33,687 nucleotides of DNA from the NCBI RefSeq assembly GCF_000154845.1, contig NZ_DS981451.1, positions 1-33,687 of the forward strand. The letters run 5' to 3'. Positions 17,941 through 25,924 of this stretch are shown here, piece after piece (positions within the stretch are counted from its first letter, which is position 1; each line of letters opens with the position of its first letter). The DNA comes from Phocaeicola coprocola DSM 17136 (lineage in GTDB: Bacteria; Bacteroidota; Bacteroidia; Bacteroidales; Bacteroidaceae). Made by a program: the position numbers and the translations under genes. Under the pieces are notes generated by a model, which made no database searches, was not told the DNA's origin, and saw only the letters and a list, made by a program, of their open reading frames with translations.

Positions 17941-18411
17941 ATGCACGAAAACACATTACATAACCAGAGAAGATCGATCCGTTTCCGCCGTTGGAGCCGG
18001 AAAAATTATGCTGTGTTCGGAAGTCTGCACCGGCATGTGACGATTGGAAGGGTGTGTAAGGGTATTGCCGATTCATCGTTGGATAAGGCAAGACATATCG
18101 TGTCGGTAGAAGGTAACGTGCTGTGTGTATATGCTATGAACGGCATCAGGGAACAGGATGCTTCACCGTACGATATAGGAATCCCGCTGGGATGTGTCAT
18201 CCTGCTTTTGATGGGACTGCCTGTGGCTGTTGAACCGGCGGGCAGTGAGGTTGCTTGTATTAGAAAAACTCAGAATAATTGTCATTTACCGAAACGGAAT
18301 GGCGAAAGGATTCGTGTGGCATCTTGTTGTAGGTGTACACGGGTACTTTCGCCATTCCGCTTTTTTATGCCTATAAATATATATGATAGAAACATTAGAA
18401 AAAAAAGTTGA
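17941..18411 (+). CDS. Small basic leader protein upstream of bioB, unknown function
   Basis: This 156-residue ORF starts 15 nt after a predicted transcription start, so it should be translated. Its N-terminal part is strongly basic, with [19 protein letters not shown] and [17 protein letters not shown] at about residues 13-49. From memory this RRWSRK-YAxFxSL..VxIGxhxxxIAxxSLxK pattern recurs in small Bacteroides ORFs ahead of vitamin or TonB-receptor genes; I could not check that. A hydrophobic stretch follows ([16 protein letters not shown], about 83-98). The last third reads through the strong hairpin at 18295-18366 and overlaps bioB by 29 nt. Codons after the hairpin may be incidental. 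It may be a real protein, a regulatory leader, or both. Confidence 0.55.
   Translation: MHENTLHNQRRSIRFRRWSRKNYAVFGSLHRHVTIGRVCKGIADSSLDKARHIVSVEGNVLCVYAMNGIREQDASPYDIGIPLGCVILLLMGLPVAVEPAGSEVACIRKTQNNCHLPKRNGERIRVASCCRCTRVLSPFRFFMPINIYDRNIRKKS
18295..18366 (+). terminator. Intrinsic terminator/attenuator in front of bioB
   Basis: CGGAATGGCGAAAG (18295-18308) pairs perfectly with CTTTCGCCATTCCG (18346-18359). The 37-nt loop holds an inner CGTGT/ACACG pair, and CTTTTTT follows at 18360-18366. This is a textbook Rho-independent terminator, yet it sits 17 nt before the bioB ATG, in the same direction as the operon, inside the leader ORF. No -7 box is seen between it and bioB. It is thus a candidate attenuator of biotin synthesis. 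Confidence 0.8.
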
Positions 18412-19339
18412 CGACGGTCTTGAACTGACGCCGGAAGAGGCGCTTTGGCTGGCGGAGGAGGCTCCTCTGGAGGAATTGTGTGAAGCCGCTCATCGCATTA
18501 CGCTGAAGTATGCTTCGCATAAGTTTGATATGTGTTCCATTATCAATGCCAAGTCGGGACGGTGTTCCGAAGATTGCAAATGGTGTGCTCAGTCGGCACA
18601 TTATGCAACGGGTGTTGAGGTGTACGGACTGGTTTCGCAGGAGGAATGTCTGCGCCATGCAAAGGCGAACGAAGAACAGGGAGTTGCTCGCTTCTCACTG
18701 GTAACGAGTGGACGGAAACCTTCCAATAAGGAGGTAGAGGCTTTGTGCCGGCATTTTACATATTTGAAAGAGCACTCGGACATACAGCTTTGCGCTTCGC
18801 TGGGGCTGGCTACTGAGGAACAGCTCGCGTTGCTTCATGAAGCAGGAGTAGTCCGCTATCATTGTAACCTGGAAACGGCGCCTTCTCATTTCGCCAATCT
18901 CTGTTCTACTCATACACAGGAAGAGAAACTGGCTACCATACAGGCTGCCCGTCGTACGGGAATGGATGTGTGTTGCGGAGGAATTATCGGAATGGGGGAA
19001 ACCATGCGGCAGCGTGTGGAGTTTGCCTTTACTTTAAAATCGCTGGATATTCAGTCTATTCCGCTCAACTTGTTGCAGCCGATCAAGGGTACTCCGCTTG
19101 AAACGGAGCCTGCGCTCTCGGAAGAAGAGGTATTGCGTACAGTGGCTATGTTCCGTTTTGTCAATCCTTCGGCTTATCTTCGTTTTGCGGGAGGACGTTC
19201 GCAACTGAGTGACGAGGCGGTACGTAAGGCGATGTATATCGGTGTGAACTCGGCTATCGTGGGAGATTTGCTGACGACGCTGGGTTCGAAAGTGGCAGAA
19301 GATAAAAAACGAATAAAGGAGGTGGGTTATGACTTATGA
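18383..19339 (+). CDS. bioB: Biotin synthase
   Basis: Radical SAM enzyme that inserts sulfur into dethiobiotin, the last step of biotin synthesis. The 318-residue length is normal. The CxxxCxxC motif ([11 protein letters not shown], Cys61, Cys65, Cys68) binds the 4Fe-4S cluster. Further family blocks are [43 protein letters not shown] and RFAGGRSQL with the Arg near the 2Fe-2S cluster. It is the first enzyme gene of the operon, starts 17 nt after the T-run of the terminator-like hairpin, and overlaps bioA by 11 nt. Confidence 0.97.
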   Translation: MIETLEKKVDDGLELTPEEALWLAEEAPLEELCEAAHRITLKYASHKFDMCSIINAKSGRCSEDCKWCAQSAHYATGVEVYGLVSQEECLRHAKANEEQGVARFSLVTSGRKPSNKEVEALCRHFTYLKEHSDIQLCASLGLATEEQLALLHEAGVVRYHCNLETAPSHFANLCSTHTQEEKLATIQAARRTGMDVCCGGIIGMGETMRQRVEFAFTLKSLDIQSIPLNLLQPIKGTPLETEPALSEEEVLRTVAMFRFVNPSAYLRFAGGRSQLSDEAVRKAMYIGVNSAIVGDLLTTLGSKVAEDKKRIKEVGYDL

Positions 19340-20618
19340 ACAATGTGTTGATAACTTCGACAGGGAGCATTTGTGGCATCCCTATACGTCGACCATTAAC
19401 CCGTTGCCTACGTACAAGGTGAAACGGGCAAAAGGGTGTATCATTACGCTGGAAGACGGTACGGAACTGGTAGACGGTATGTCGTCGTGGTGGTGTGCCG
19501 TACATGGATATAATCATCCGGTATTGAATCGGGCGATTGAAGAGCAGTTGAAAAACATGTCGCATGTGATGTTTGGAGGACTTACGCACGAGCCTGCCAT
19601 CGCATTGGGAAAATTACTTCTGAAGATTGTTCCGCCTTCCATGCAGAAGATTTTTTATGCCGACAGTGGTTCGGTGGCTGTAGAGGTTGCATTGAAGATG
19701 GCGGTACAGTATCAGTTTGCTGCGGGAAAGCCTGAAAAGAACAATTTTGTGACGATCCGTTCCGGCTATCATGGAGATACATGGAATGCGATGTCGGTAT
19801 GCGATCCGGTGACGGGTATGCATAGTTTGTTTGGTTCGGCGCTTCCGGTACGTTATTTTGTGCCTGCGCCTCAGTGCCGTTTCGATGCCGAATGGGACGA
19901 GAAGGATATTCTTCCACTGAAGGAAACAATCGAAATGCATCATCAGACGCTTGCCGGACTGATACTGGAGCCGATAGTTCAGGGAGCTGGTGGTATGCGT
20001 TTTTATCATCCGCAGTATCTGCGTGAGGCGGTCAGGTTGTGCCGTGAATATGGTTTGCTGCTTATCTTCGACGAGATTGCTACGGGCTTCGGACGTACCG
20101 GAAAACTGTTTGCCTGGGAACATGCCGGAGTGGAACCCGATATCATGTGTATCGGTAAGGCGCTGACCGGAGGGTATATGACTTTCTCGGCCGTGCTGAC
20201 TTCCGATAAGGTGGCGGACTGTATTTCTTCACACGAGCCGCATGCTTTTATGCACGGACCTACTTTTATGGGAAATCCGCTTGCCTGTGCGGTAGCTTGC
20301 GCTTCTGTCAATCTGCTCTTGTCCAGTGGATGGGACGAGAAGGTGAAGCGCATAGAGGCACAGTTGCGGGAGGAACTGCTACCGGCTGCCGGATTGCCTC
20401 AGGTGGCAGATGTACGTGTACTGGGGGCTATCGGAGTCATCGAAATGAAGAATCCGGTGGATATGGCATGGATGCAGCGCCGGTTTGTGGAAGAAGGTAT
20501 CTGGGTACGTCCGTTCGGACGACTGGTATATATCATGCCTCCGTTTATTATCAGCAAGGAGGAACTGACAAAGCTGACTTCCGGCTTGCTGAAGATTGTA
20601 AGAGAAATAACTTGTTAA
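19329..20618 (+). CDS. bioA: Adenosylmethionine-8-amino-7-oxononanoate aminotransferase
   Basis: Class III PLP aminotransferase that converts KAPA to DAPA with S-adenosylmethionine as amino donor. The 429-residue length matches BioA. Features are HPYTSTINP near the start, [14 protein letters not shown] (residues 51-64), [16 protein letters not shown] (145-160), [18 protein letters not shown] with Asp248 at the PLP nitrogen, and CIGKALTGG with Lys277 as the Schiff-base lysine. Its start lies inside the bioB 3' end (11-nt overlap), which implies translational coupling. Confidence 0.97.
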   Translation: MTYEQCVDNFDREHLWHPYTSTINPLPTYKVKRAKGCIITLEDGTELVDGMSSWWCAVHGYNHPVLNRAIEEQLKNMSHVMFGGLTHEPAIALGKLLLKIVPPSMQKIFYADSGSVAVEVALKMAVQYQFAAGKPEKNNFVTIRSGYHGDTWNAMSVCDPVTGMHSLFGSALPVRYFVPAPQCRFDAEWDEKDILPLKETIEMHHQTLAGLILEPIVQGAGGMRFYHPQYLREAVRLCREYGLLLIFDEIATGFGRTGKLFAWEHAGVEPDIMCIGKALTGGYMTFSAVLTSDKVADCISSHEPHAFMHGPTFMGNPLACAVACASVNLLLSSGWDEKVKRIEAQLREELLPAAGLPQVADVRVLGAIGVIEMKNPVDMAWMQRRFVEEGIWVRPFGRLVYIMPPFIISKEELTKLTSGLLKIVREITC

Positions 20619-20630
20619 AGAAAGAAAGGA

Positions 20631-21794
20631 ATGGAAACGATGGTTTCATCGGATAATTTATATAGCCGGACGCTCGATGCGCTGGATGAGGCTGGCAATC
20701 TGCGTACACTGTCGCAGGCGGAACATCAGGGGAAATGGATCTGGAAGGAAGGCAAGCGTATGCTGAATCTTTCTTCGAATGACTATCTGGGACTGGCTGC
20801 CGACACTGCGCTGCGTGACGAGTTTATGCGCACGCTTTCGGAACGTGATTTTCTGTTCTCGTCGTCGTCGTCGCGCCTGTTGACCGGTAACTTTACCGTA
20901 TACGATGAATTGGAACGGATGCTTGCCGAGCTATTCGGAGCAAGCGGTGCACTGGTCTTTTCAAGTGGTTATCACATGAATACAGGAATACTTCCCGCTG
21001 TGGCTGATGCGCATACGCTGATTCTGGCAGACAAGCTGGTACATGCCAGTCTGATTGACGGAATCCGGCTGTCGGCTGCACGGTGCATCCGTTATCGTCA
21101 TCAGGATTACGGGCAACTGGAGGCTTTGCTTGCCAAGAGTTATAAAGACCACGAACGGATCATTATCGTGACGGAGAGTATTTTCAGTATGGATGGAGAT
21201 GTGGCTCCTCTCGACCGGTTGGTGGACTTGAAAAAGCGTTATCCCGGTGTGATGCTGTATGTGGATGAGGCTCACGGGATTGGTGTACGTGGCAGAAGCG
21301 GACTGGGTGTGGTCGAGGAACAAGGATGTATGAAGGATATTGACTTTCTGTGCGGTACGTTCGGTAAGGCGTTGGCTTCGGTCGGAGCGTATGTGGTGTG
21401 CAGTGAGGTAATGCGCTCGTTTCTGGTTAACCGGATGCGGACATTTATCTTTACGACAGCACTTCCTCCGCTGAATGTGGCATGGACAAAGTTTATCCTG
21501 TCGCGTCTGGGAGGCTGGAACGACCGTCGGGAACGACTGGCTGAGGCGGCTCTTCGGGTGCAGGCAGCTGTCCGGGGGGCAGGTCGTGAGTGCCCTTCCT
21601 CAAGTCATATTGTCCCTTTTATTGTGGGTGAGAGCAACCAGACCATCCTGAAAGCGGAAGACATGCGGCGGAAAGGATTTTATGTGCTGCCGGTTCGTCC
21701 GCCTACGGTTCCCGAAGGAACTTCCCGATTGCGTATCTCGCTGACGGCAGCTGTCACAGAAGAGGAAGTGGACAGTTTATGCCGTGAGTTGTAA
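20631..21794 (+). CDS. bioF: 8-amino-7-oxononanoate synthase
   Basis: Alpha-oxoamine synthase that joins pimeloyl-ACP (or CoA) to alanine to give KAPA. The 387-residue length matches the family. Motifs are NLSSNDYLGLA, SRLLTGN, FSSGYHMNTGILPA, DKLVHASLIDGIRLS, VDEAHGIGVRGRSGLG and CGTFGKALASVGAYV with PLP lysine Lys246. ATG 20631 is preferred because GAAAGGA sits 5 nt upstream; ATG 20640 is a possible alternative. It follows bioA by 12 nt. A 149-bp gap with four repeats separates it from bioG. Confidence 0.96.
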   Translation: METMVSSDNLYSRTLDALDEAGNLRTLSQAEHQGKWIWKEGKRMLNLSSNDYLGLAADTALRDEFMRTLSERDFLFSSSSSRLLTGNFTVYDELERMLAELFGASGALVFSSGYHMNTGILPAVADAHTLILADKLVHASLIDGIRLSAARCIRYRHQDYGQLEALLAKSYKDHERIIIVTESIFSMDGDVAPLDRLVDLKKRYPGVMLYVDEAHGIGVRGRSGLGVVEEQGCMKDIDFLCGTFGKALASVGAYVVCSEVMRSFLVNRMRTFIFTTALPPLNVAWTKFILSRLGGWNDRRERLAEAALRVQAAVRGAGRECPSSSHIVPFIVGESNQTILKAEDMRRKGFYVLPVRPPTVPEGTSRLRISLTAAVTEEEVDSLCREL

Positions 21795-21841
21795 AGATTA
21801 TGAACGTTTAAAAAACACCGGTACGAATGCATGAAAAAACT

Positions 21842-21922
21842 TCAGCATGTTTTAAGAAAAACATCAGCATATTTTTCCGAAAACATCAGCATGTTTTTTT
21901 TAAATATCAGCATGTTTTTTGC
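21842..21922 (+). repeat. Four tandem-spaced TCAGCATG repeats between bioF and bioG
   Basis: TCAGCATG-type units start at 21842, 21864, 21886 and 21907, that is at spacings of 22, 22 and 21 nt. Each is followed by a T-rich tract (GTTTT to GTTTTTTT) and, for the first three, a short A-rich linker. The second copy reads TCAGCATA. Extra GCATG words flank the array at about 21828 and 21920. The spacing is two helical turns, so a protein could bind the same DNA face at all four. A repeated RNA motif inside the operon mRNA is the other option. Confidence 0.8.
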
Positions 21923-21943
21923 ATGTCTGCCGAATGACTGAAA

Positions 21944-22612
21944 ATGAAACAATTATTTATAAAAAAAGAAAATAGTCCGCGCCTGCTTCTCTTCTTTGCA
22001 GGATGGGGAAGCGACGAGAATCTGTTCCGCCGTACGGTGGCGGAGGGGTACGACTGTCTGCTCTGCTTCGATTACCGTACGTTGGAGTTCGATTATTCTT
22101 TGTTGGATGGTTATCGTGAAATCAGACTGCTTGCCTGGTCGATGGGAGTATGGGTAGCCGGACAGATTCTTTCGGGGCATACTTATCCCTGGGAGATGAA
22201 ACTGGCTGTCAACGGTACACCTTTTCCGATAGATGACCGGCGGGGAATAGCGGAAGCGGTTTTTCACGGTACACTGGAGAATTTTTCGGATGCTACGCTG
22301 GCGCGTTTCCGCCGGAGAATATGTGGCGGTGCGGGACAGGTGAAGGAGTTTCTTTCGCATCAGCCTTACCGTACGGCGGAAGAGCTGGGAGCGGAACTGG
22401 CTGCTTTGGAGCATGAGGTCGGGAAGGTTCAGCCTGCGGCTTTTGTGTGGGACAAGGCAATCATCGGTTTGTGTGACAAGATTTTTATTCCGGCAAATCA
22501 GCGTACCGCATGGACTGGCACAGAGGTGATGGAGATGGAAGCAGAACATTATGATACAGTGTTGTTCGACCGCCTGCTGGAAGGAAAGGGGGAAGAATGG
22601 ACAAGACGTTGA
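21944..22612 (+). CDS. bioG: Pimeloyl-ACP methyl ester esterase BioG (DUF452)
   Basis: Alpha/beta hydrolase that removes the methyl group from pimeloyl-ACP methyl ester, ending the BioC-started chain synthesis and replacing E. coli BioH. The 222-residue size fits BioG. Features are LLLFFAGWGSDENLF near the start, the nucleophile elbow LLAWSMGVWVAG with Ser66, and a late EAEHYDT with candidate catalytic His202. Start ATG 21944 follows the repeat array by about 22 nt. Its last 16 nt overlap the start of bioC, so translation is coupled. Confidence 0.92.
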   Translation: MKQLFIKKENSPRLLLFFAGWGSDENLFRRTVAEGYDCLLCFDYRTLEFDYSLLDGYREIRLLAWSMGVWVAGQILSGHTYPWEMKLAVNGTPFPIDDRRGIAEAVFHGTLENFSDATLARFRRRICGGAGQVKEFLSHQPYRTAEELGAELAALEHEVGKVQPAAFVWDKAIIGLCDKIFIPANQRTAWTGTEVMEMEAEHYDTVLFDRLLEGKGEEWTRR

Positions 22613-23349
22613 TTCGCCGCCGTTTTGCTAAGGCTGTGGGCAGTTATTCCATACGGGCGGATGTACAGCGGCAGATTGCTTATCACATGGTTGATGCGAT
22701 AGGCAAGTATATCCCATCGGGGGGACGGCGTAACGTGCTGGAGATTGGTTGTGGAACAGGCATGTTTACCCGTGCCTTTCTGCATCGTGCTACTCCCGAA
22801 CGCTTGCTGCTGAACGACTTGTGTCCCGAAGTGGAACCGTATCTTACCGATTTGCTTGCCAATAAGAGGATTCATTTTGCTGCATCCGATGCAGAGGCGC
22901 TGAATTTCCCGTCGGGGCAGAATCTGATTGTGTCGTGCTCTGCCATTCAGTGGTTCGACCAGCCGGAGAAGTTTCTGGCAGGCTGTCGCAAGCTCCTGAC
23001 GGCCGATGGTTATCTGGCTTTCAGTACGTTTGGCCCTCAGAATGTAAAAGAGGTGGTATCGCTTACTTCGGATACGCTTCCTTACCGTTCGCTGAAGGAG
23101 CTGACAGATGTATTGTCGACCGAATATCAGATTGTATATAGCAGGGAGGAAAAACTGAAGTTGTCGTTCGCTTCGCCGTTGGAGGTACTGAAGCATCTGA
23201 AGGAAACGGGAGTGACGGGCATACGTCGCCAGAGCTGGACGAGGGGAGAACTGGATGATTTCTGCCGTCGCTATAGGGAACAGTACACAGCTCCCGACGG
23301 AACCGTTCCGCTGACTTATCATCCTATTTATATGATTTGTAAAAAATAA
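22597..23349 (+). CDS. bioC: Malonyl-ACP O-methyltransferase
   Basis: SAM-dependent methyltransferase that caps malonyl-ACP so that fatty-acid enzymes can build the pimeloyl chain. The 250-residue length is right for BioC. The N-terminal region KTLIRRRFAKAVGSYSIRADVQRQIA matches the family pattern of F..AA..Y...A.lQ. Motif I is VLEIGCGTGMFTRAF (residues 47-61), then LLLNDLCPEVEP, and SCSAIQWFDQPEKFL as the family's SxxAhQWh block. It overlaps bioG by 16 nt with AAGGAAAGGGGG upstream, and ends 11 nt before bioD. Confidence 0.95.
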   Translation: MDKTLIRRRFAKAVGSYSIRADVQRQIAYHMVDAIGKYIPSGGRRNVLEIGCGTGMFTRAFLHRATPERLLLNDLCPEVEPYLTDLLANKRIHFAASDAEALNFPSGQNLIVSCSAIQWFDQPEKFLAGCRKLLTADGYLAFSTFGPQNVKEVVSLTSDTLPYRSLKELTDVLSTEYQIVYSREEKLKLSFASPLEVLKHLKETGVTGIRRQSWTRGELDDFCRRYREQYTAPDGTVPLTYHPIYMICKK

Positions 23350-23360
23350 AATGTAATAAT

Positions 23361-24002
23361 ATGAAAGACAATGTTTTTTTTGTGAGCGGCATTGATACCA
23401 ATGTCGGAAAGAGTTATGCAACCGGTTATCTGGCAAAGACATGGAACGAACAAGGTGTGCGTACCATTACGCAGAAGTTTATTCAGACGGGAAATGTCGG
23501 TATGTCGGAAGATATCGAACTGCACCGTAAGATTATGGGAACCGGTTTGCTGCCGGAAGATGAAAGCGGACTGACCATGCCCGAGATATTTACTTATCCC
23601 TGCTCGCCTCACTTGGCTGCCGAAATAGATCATCGTCCGATTGATTTTGACAAGATAGAAAAGGCTACCCGTCAGTTGAGTGAAACCTATGATGCGGTCT
23701 TGCTGGAAGGAGCAGGCGGTCTGATGGTTCCGCTTACCCGCGATTTGCTGACAATTGATTATGTGGCGCAGAAAAACTATCCGTTGATTTTTGTGACTTC
23801 GGGAAAATTGGGAAGCATCAACCATACTTTGCTGAGCCTGGAGGCTGTAACCTGTCGGGGTATTCGTCTGCATACCGTGGCTTATAATCTTTTCCCGGAA
23901 GAAGATGATGATATTATCCGTCGGGATACAGAAGCTTATATCCGTGACTTGCTGGCAAAGGAATATCCGGAAACTCATTTCGTGATTGTTCCGAAACTAT
24001 AA
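23361..24002 (+). CDS. bioD: ATP-dependent dethiobiotin synthetase
   Basis: ATP- and CO2-dependent enzyme that closes the ureido ring of dethiobiotin. The 213-residue length is normal. The P-loop reads GIDTNVGKS (residues 10-18; the family norm is GTDTxVGKT). KFIQTG (39-44) and LLEGAGGLMVP (114-123) are the substrate and Mg-binding blocks. It is the last gene of the operon and is followed by a strong terminator. With bioB, A, F, G and C it completes a route from malonyl-ACP to biotin. Confidence 0.96.
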   Translation: MKDNVFFVSGIDTNVGKSYATGYLAKTWNEQGVRTITQKFIQTGNVGMSEDIELHRKIMGTGLLPEDESGLTMPEIFTYPCSPHLAAEIDHRPIDFDKIEKATRQLSETYDAVLLEGAGGLMVPLTRDLLTIDYVAQKNYPLIFVTSGKLGSINHTLLSLEAVTCRGIRLHTVAYNLFPEEDDDIIRRDTEAYIRDLLAKEYPETHFVIVPKL

Positions 24003-24023
24003 GAATAAAGGCTTAAAATGAGA

Positions 24024-24078
24024 AAATCTCCTGTCTTAGCTGCATCGTTTGGGATGAAGCAGGACAGGAGATTTTTTT
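24024..24078 (+). terminator. Intrinsic terminator of the biotin operon
   Basis: AAATCTCCTGTC (24024-24035) pairs perfectly with GACAGGAGATTT (24063-24074), with further pairing in the loop (CTGCATC with GATGAAGCAG). A T-run continues to 24078. It lies 22 nt after the bioD stop. Confidence 0.9.
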
Positions 24079-24099
24079 ATTATATAACTTACAGATATA

Positions 24100-24139
24100 A
24101 GTAAGGCTGTTTCATTTTTCAGTTTGAAACAGCCTTACT
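24100..24139 (-). terminator. Hairpin downstream of tmRNA
   Basis: AGTAAGGCTGTTTCA (24100-24114) pairs perfectly with TGAAACAGCCTTACT (24125-24139), a 15-bp stem. It starts 14 nt beyond the 3' end of tmRNA on the minus strand. The T-run after it is poor, but no other terminator for ssrA is seen. Confidence 0.6.
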
Positions 24140-24152
24140 CATATTTCCTGGG

Positions 24153-24546
24153 TGGACCTGGAGGGAATCGAACCCTCGTCCAAACAAGGAAGCCATATGC
24201 TTTCTACATGCTTATCTCTGCCTTCGGTTTTCGTGCATAAGCAAGACCAGAGCCACCCACTTATACCTTAGTTCCTAAAATTTCATTTCAGCCTCGGAAC
24301 CCGACTGAAACTATTCCCGATTTTGCTGTGCCGCTTAGCCAAACGCTTCGGAACAAGAGCTTTTGAGCGACATCTCGTTTCCATCACTGTGACGGAAATA
24401 AAGCTAATCTACTGTACTTCGATTAAGCAGCGAGAGCATAGTTTTCGTTGCCAGATAATTGTTCAGTAACTGAGATTATAGTGCAAATCACTGACGCACT
24501 GCATGCTTACATACCACATCTCTCGCTGTCAAATCCAGTCAAGCCC
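24153..24546 (-). ncRNA. ssrA: tmRNA (transfer-messenger RNA)
   Basis: RNA of about 394 nt that rescues stalled ribosomes. The 5' end GGGCTTG (24546-24540) pairs with CAGGTCC (24160-24154) as a 7-bp acceptor stem with G-U pairs. The T-arm GAGGGTTCGATTCCCTC lies next to it. The 3' CCA is not fully encoded (CCC follows the discriminator A), so it is added later. The tag frame reads GNENYALAA then TAA at 24452-24423. A good promoter lies just upstream. From memory the B. fragilis and B. thetaiotaomicron tag is GETNYALAA, so this tag points to a related but different lineage. Confidence 0.95.
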
Positions 24547-24569
24547 AAGTCTGTGATATTTATTGGTTG

Positions 24570-24601
24570 CAAAGATATGAAATATTTGTGATTCTGCCAA
24601 A
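24570..24601 (-). promoter_or_regulatory. Promoter of ssrA, full Bacteroidetes consensus
   Basis: On the minus strand TTTG (24601-24598) is followed after exactly 20 nt by TATCTTTG (24577-24570). Both boxes match the -33/-7 consensus. Transcription would start near 24563, 17 nt before the mature 5' end, which would then be trimmed by RNase P. Confidence 0.75.
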
Positions 24602-24618
24602 ATATGACTGATTTTACG

Positions 24619-24626
24619 TATTTTTG
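24619..24626 (+). promoter_or_regulatory. Candidate -7 box of the lactonase gene
   Basis: TATTTTTG matches TAnnTTTG and predicts a start near 24633, 26 nt before the ATG at 24659. It supports that start codon over the longer open frame, which begins at a TTG. The region is shared with the divergent ssrA promoter. Confidence 0.45.
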
Positions 24627-24658
24627 ACGTCCTTAATGAATTGATTAAACACAGGAAT

Positions 24659-25813
24659 ATGAAGACATTGATAGGTGTATGTATGGCTGCTATGGCTTTA
24701 ATAGGAAACGGTTGCATGGGAAATGCGAAACACGCGGAGTCAGTTTCCGGAGGAACAACAGACTCGTTGTATCTGCTGGTGGGTAGTTACGCCCGGGCGC
24801 AGGAGAAAGGCATCCGTGTGTATGTATTCAATCAGGAAACAGGAAAAGGGACGTTCCGGAGTGGCTTGTCCGGCATTTCGAATCCTTCTTTTCTTACTCC
24901 GTCGGCTGACGGTAGCCGGGTGTATGCGGTAGGAGAGGATGAAGGGATTTCTTCTACGGCCAATGCGCTGAGCTTTGACCGTGAGAAAGGGATGCTTTCT
25001 TTCATTAACTCTCAACCAACTCATGGGGGAGCTCCTTGTAATATTACGTTGAGTCCGAAGGAGGATTATGTGCTGACTGCCAACTATATGGGTGGAAATG
25101 TTACTGTATTTCCTTTAGGAAGTCGCGGGGAACTGCTGGAAGGTGATACGCTCGCCTTTACGGGAAGCGGACCGGATAAGGAACGGCAGAGCCAGCCGCA
25201 TCTGCATTGTGTGCTTTTTACACCGGATAGTCGTTTGCTGCTTGCCAATGATCTGGGTACTGATTGTATTCATGTATTTCCGGTCAGCGAAAAGAAAGGT
25301 GAGGGGCTGTTGGACCGTACGGCATCTTATGATGTACAACTGGCTCCGGGTGCCGGACCACGACATATATGCTTTGCGCCGGACGGGAAACATGCTTACC
25401 TCATTACGGAACTTTCGGGTGATGTTATCGTGCTTTCGTACGATGAAATGAAGCTGGATACCATTCAGACTATCAAGGCTGATACGCTCGATGCGCGTGG
25501 CAGTGCGGATATTCATATTTCGCCGGACGGTAACTTTGTCTATGCTTCCAATCGTTTGAAAGGGGATGGCATTGCTATTTTCTCAGTCAACTCGGAGGAC
25601 GGTACACTGGAAAAGGCAGGCTATCAGCCTACGGGAATTCATCCGCGCAACTTTGCCATTACGCCTAATGGCAAGTATTTGCTGGTGGCTTGCCGGGATA
25701 CGAATGAAATTCAGATATTTGCGCGTGATGCGGAAACCGGATTATTGCAGGATACCGGTGAGAAAATTGAAATGTCGAAGCCGGTTTGTCTGAAGTTTGT
25801 TCCGATGGACTGA
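24659..25813 (+). CDS. Lactonase-family (6-phosphogluconolactonase-like) lipoprotein
   Basis: This 384-residue protein has a seven-bladed beta-propeller pattern, the lactonase family that contains E. coli Pgl. Family blocks are LLVGSYARAQEKGIRVY, GGAPCNITLSPKEDYVLTANY, QPHLHCVLFTPDSRLLLANDLG, GAGPRHICFAPDGKHAYLITE, ADIHISPDGNFVYASNR and HPRNFAITPNGKYLLVACRD. The start is ATG 24659; it yields a signal with a likely lipid-modified Cys19 (ALIGNGC). A lipoprotein outside the cytoplasm would not serve the pentose phosphate pathway directly, so the true substrate may be another sugar lactone. It is convergent with GH92 copy 5. Confidence 0.85.
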   Translation: MKTLIGVCMAAMALIGNGCMGNAKHAESVSGGTTDSLYLLVGSYARAQEKGIRVYVFNQETGKGTFRSGLSGISNPSFLTPSADGSRVYAVGEDEGISSTANALSFDREKGMLSFINSQPTHGGAPCNITLSPKEDYVLTANYMGGNVTVFPLGSRGELLEGDTLAFTGSGPDKERQSQPHLHCVLFTPDSRLLLANDLGTDCIHVFPVSEKKGEGLLDRTASYDVQLAPGAGPRHICFAPDGKHAYLITELSGDVIVLSYDEMKLDTIQTIKADTLDARGSADIHISPDGNFVYASNRLKGDGIAIFSVNSEDGTLEKAGYQPTGIHPRNFAITPNGKYLLVACRDTNEIQIFARDAETGLLQDTGEKIEMSKPVCLKFVPMD

Positions 25814-25846
25814 GAGTAATCCGAAAGTTGTTTTTTACGACATAAA

Positions 25847-25893
25847 AGAGGCTTGTCATTTCTCCGAAACGGAGTTTGACAAGCCTCTCTTTT
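25847..25893. terminator. Bidirectional terminator between lactonase and GH92 copy 5
   Basis: AGAGGCTTGTCA (25847-25858) pairs perfectly with TGACAAGCCTCT (25877-25888), with an inner CTCCG/CGGAG stem. An A-run precedes it and CTTTTA follows, so it serves both convergent genes. Confidence 0.85.
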
Positions 25894-25924
25894 ATCATAT
25901 CGGGTTTTACATCCCGTTGCTTAT

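Noticed and set aside
21842..21922. CRISPR-like repeat array
   Set aside because: Units are only about 8 conserved bases with 13-nt T/A-rich linkers, with no spacer diversity and no cas genes.
22549..23442. 297-codon minus-strand ORF over bioC
   Set aside because: It is antisense to bioC, which has clear methyltransferase motifs and coupled translation.
24153..24180. A tRNA gene at the T-arm-like sequence
   Set aside because: The arm belongs to tmRNA: the acceptor partner is 380 nt away and a tag frame lies between.
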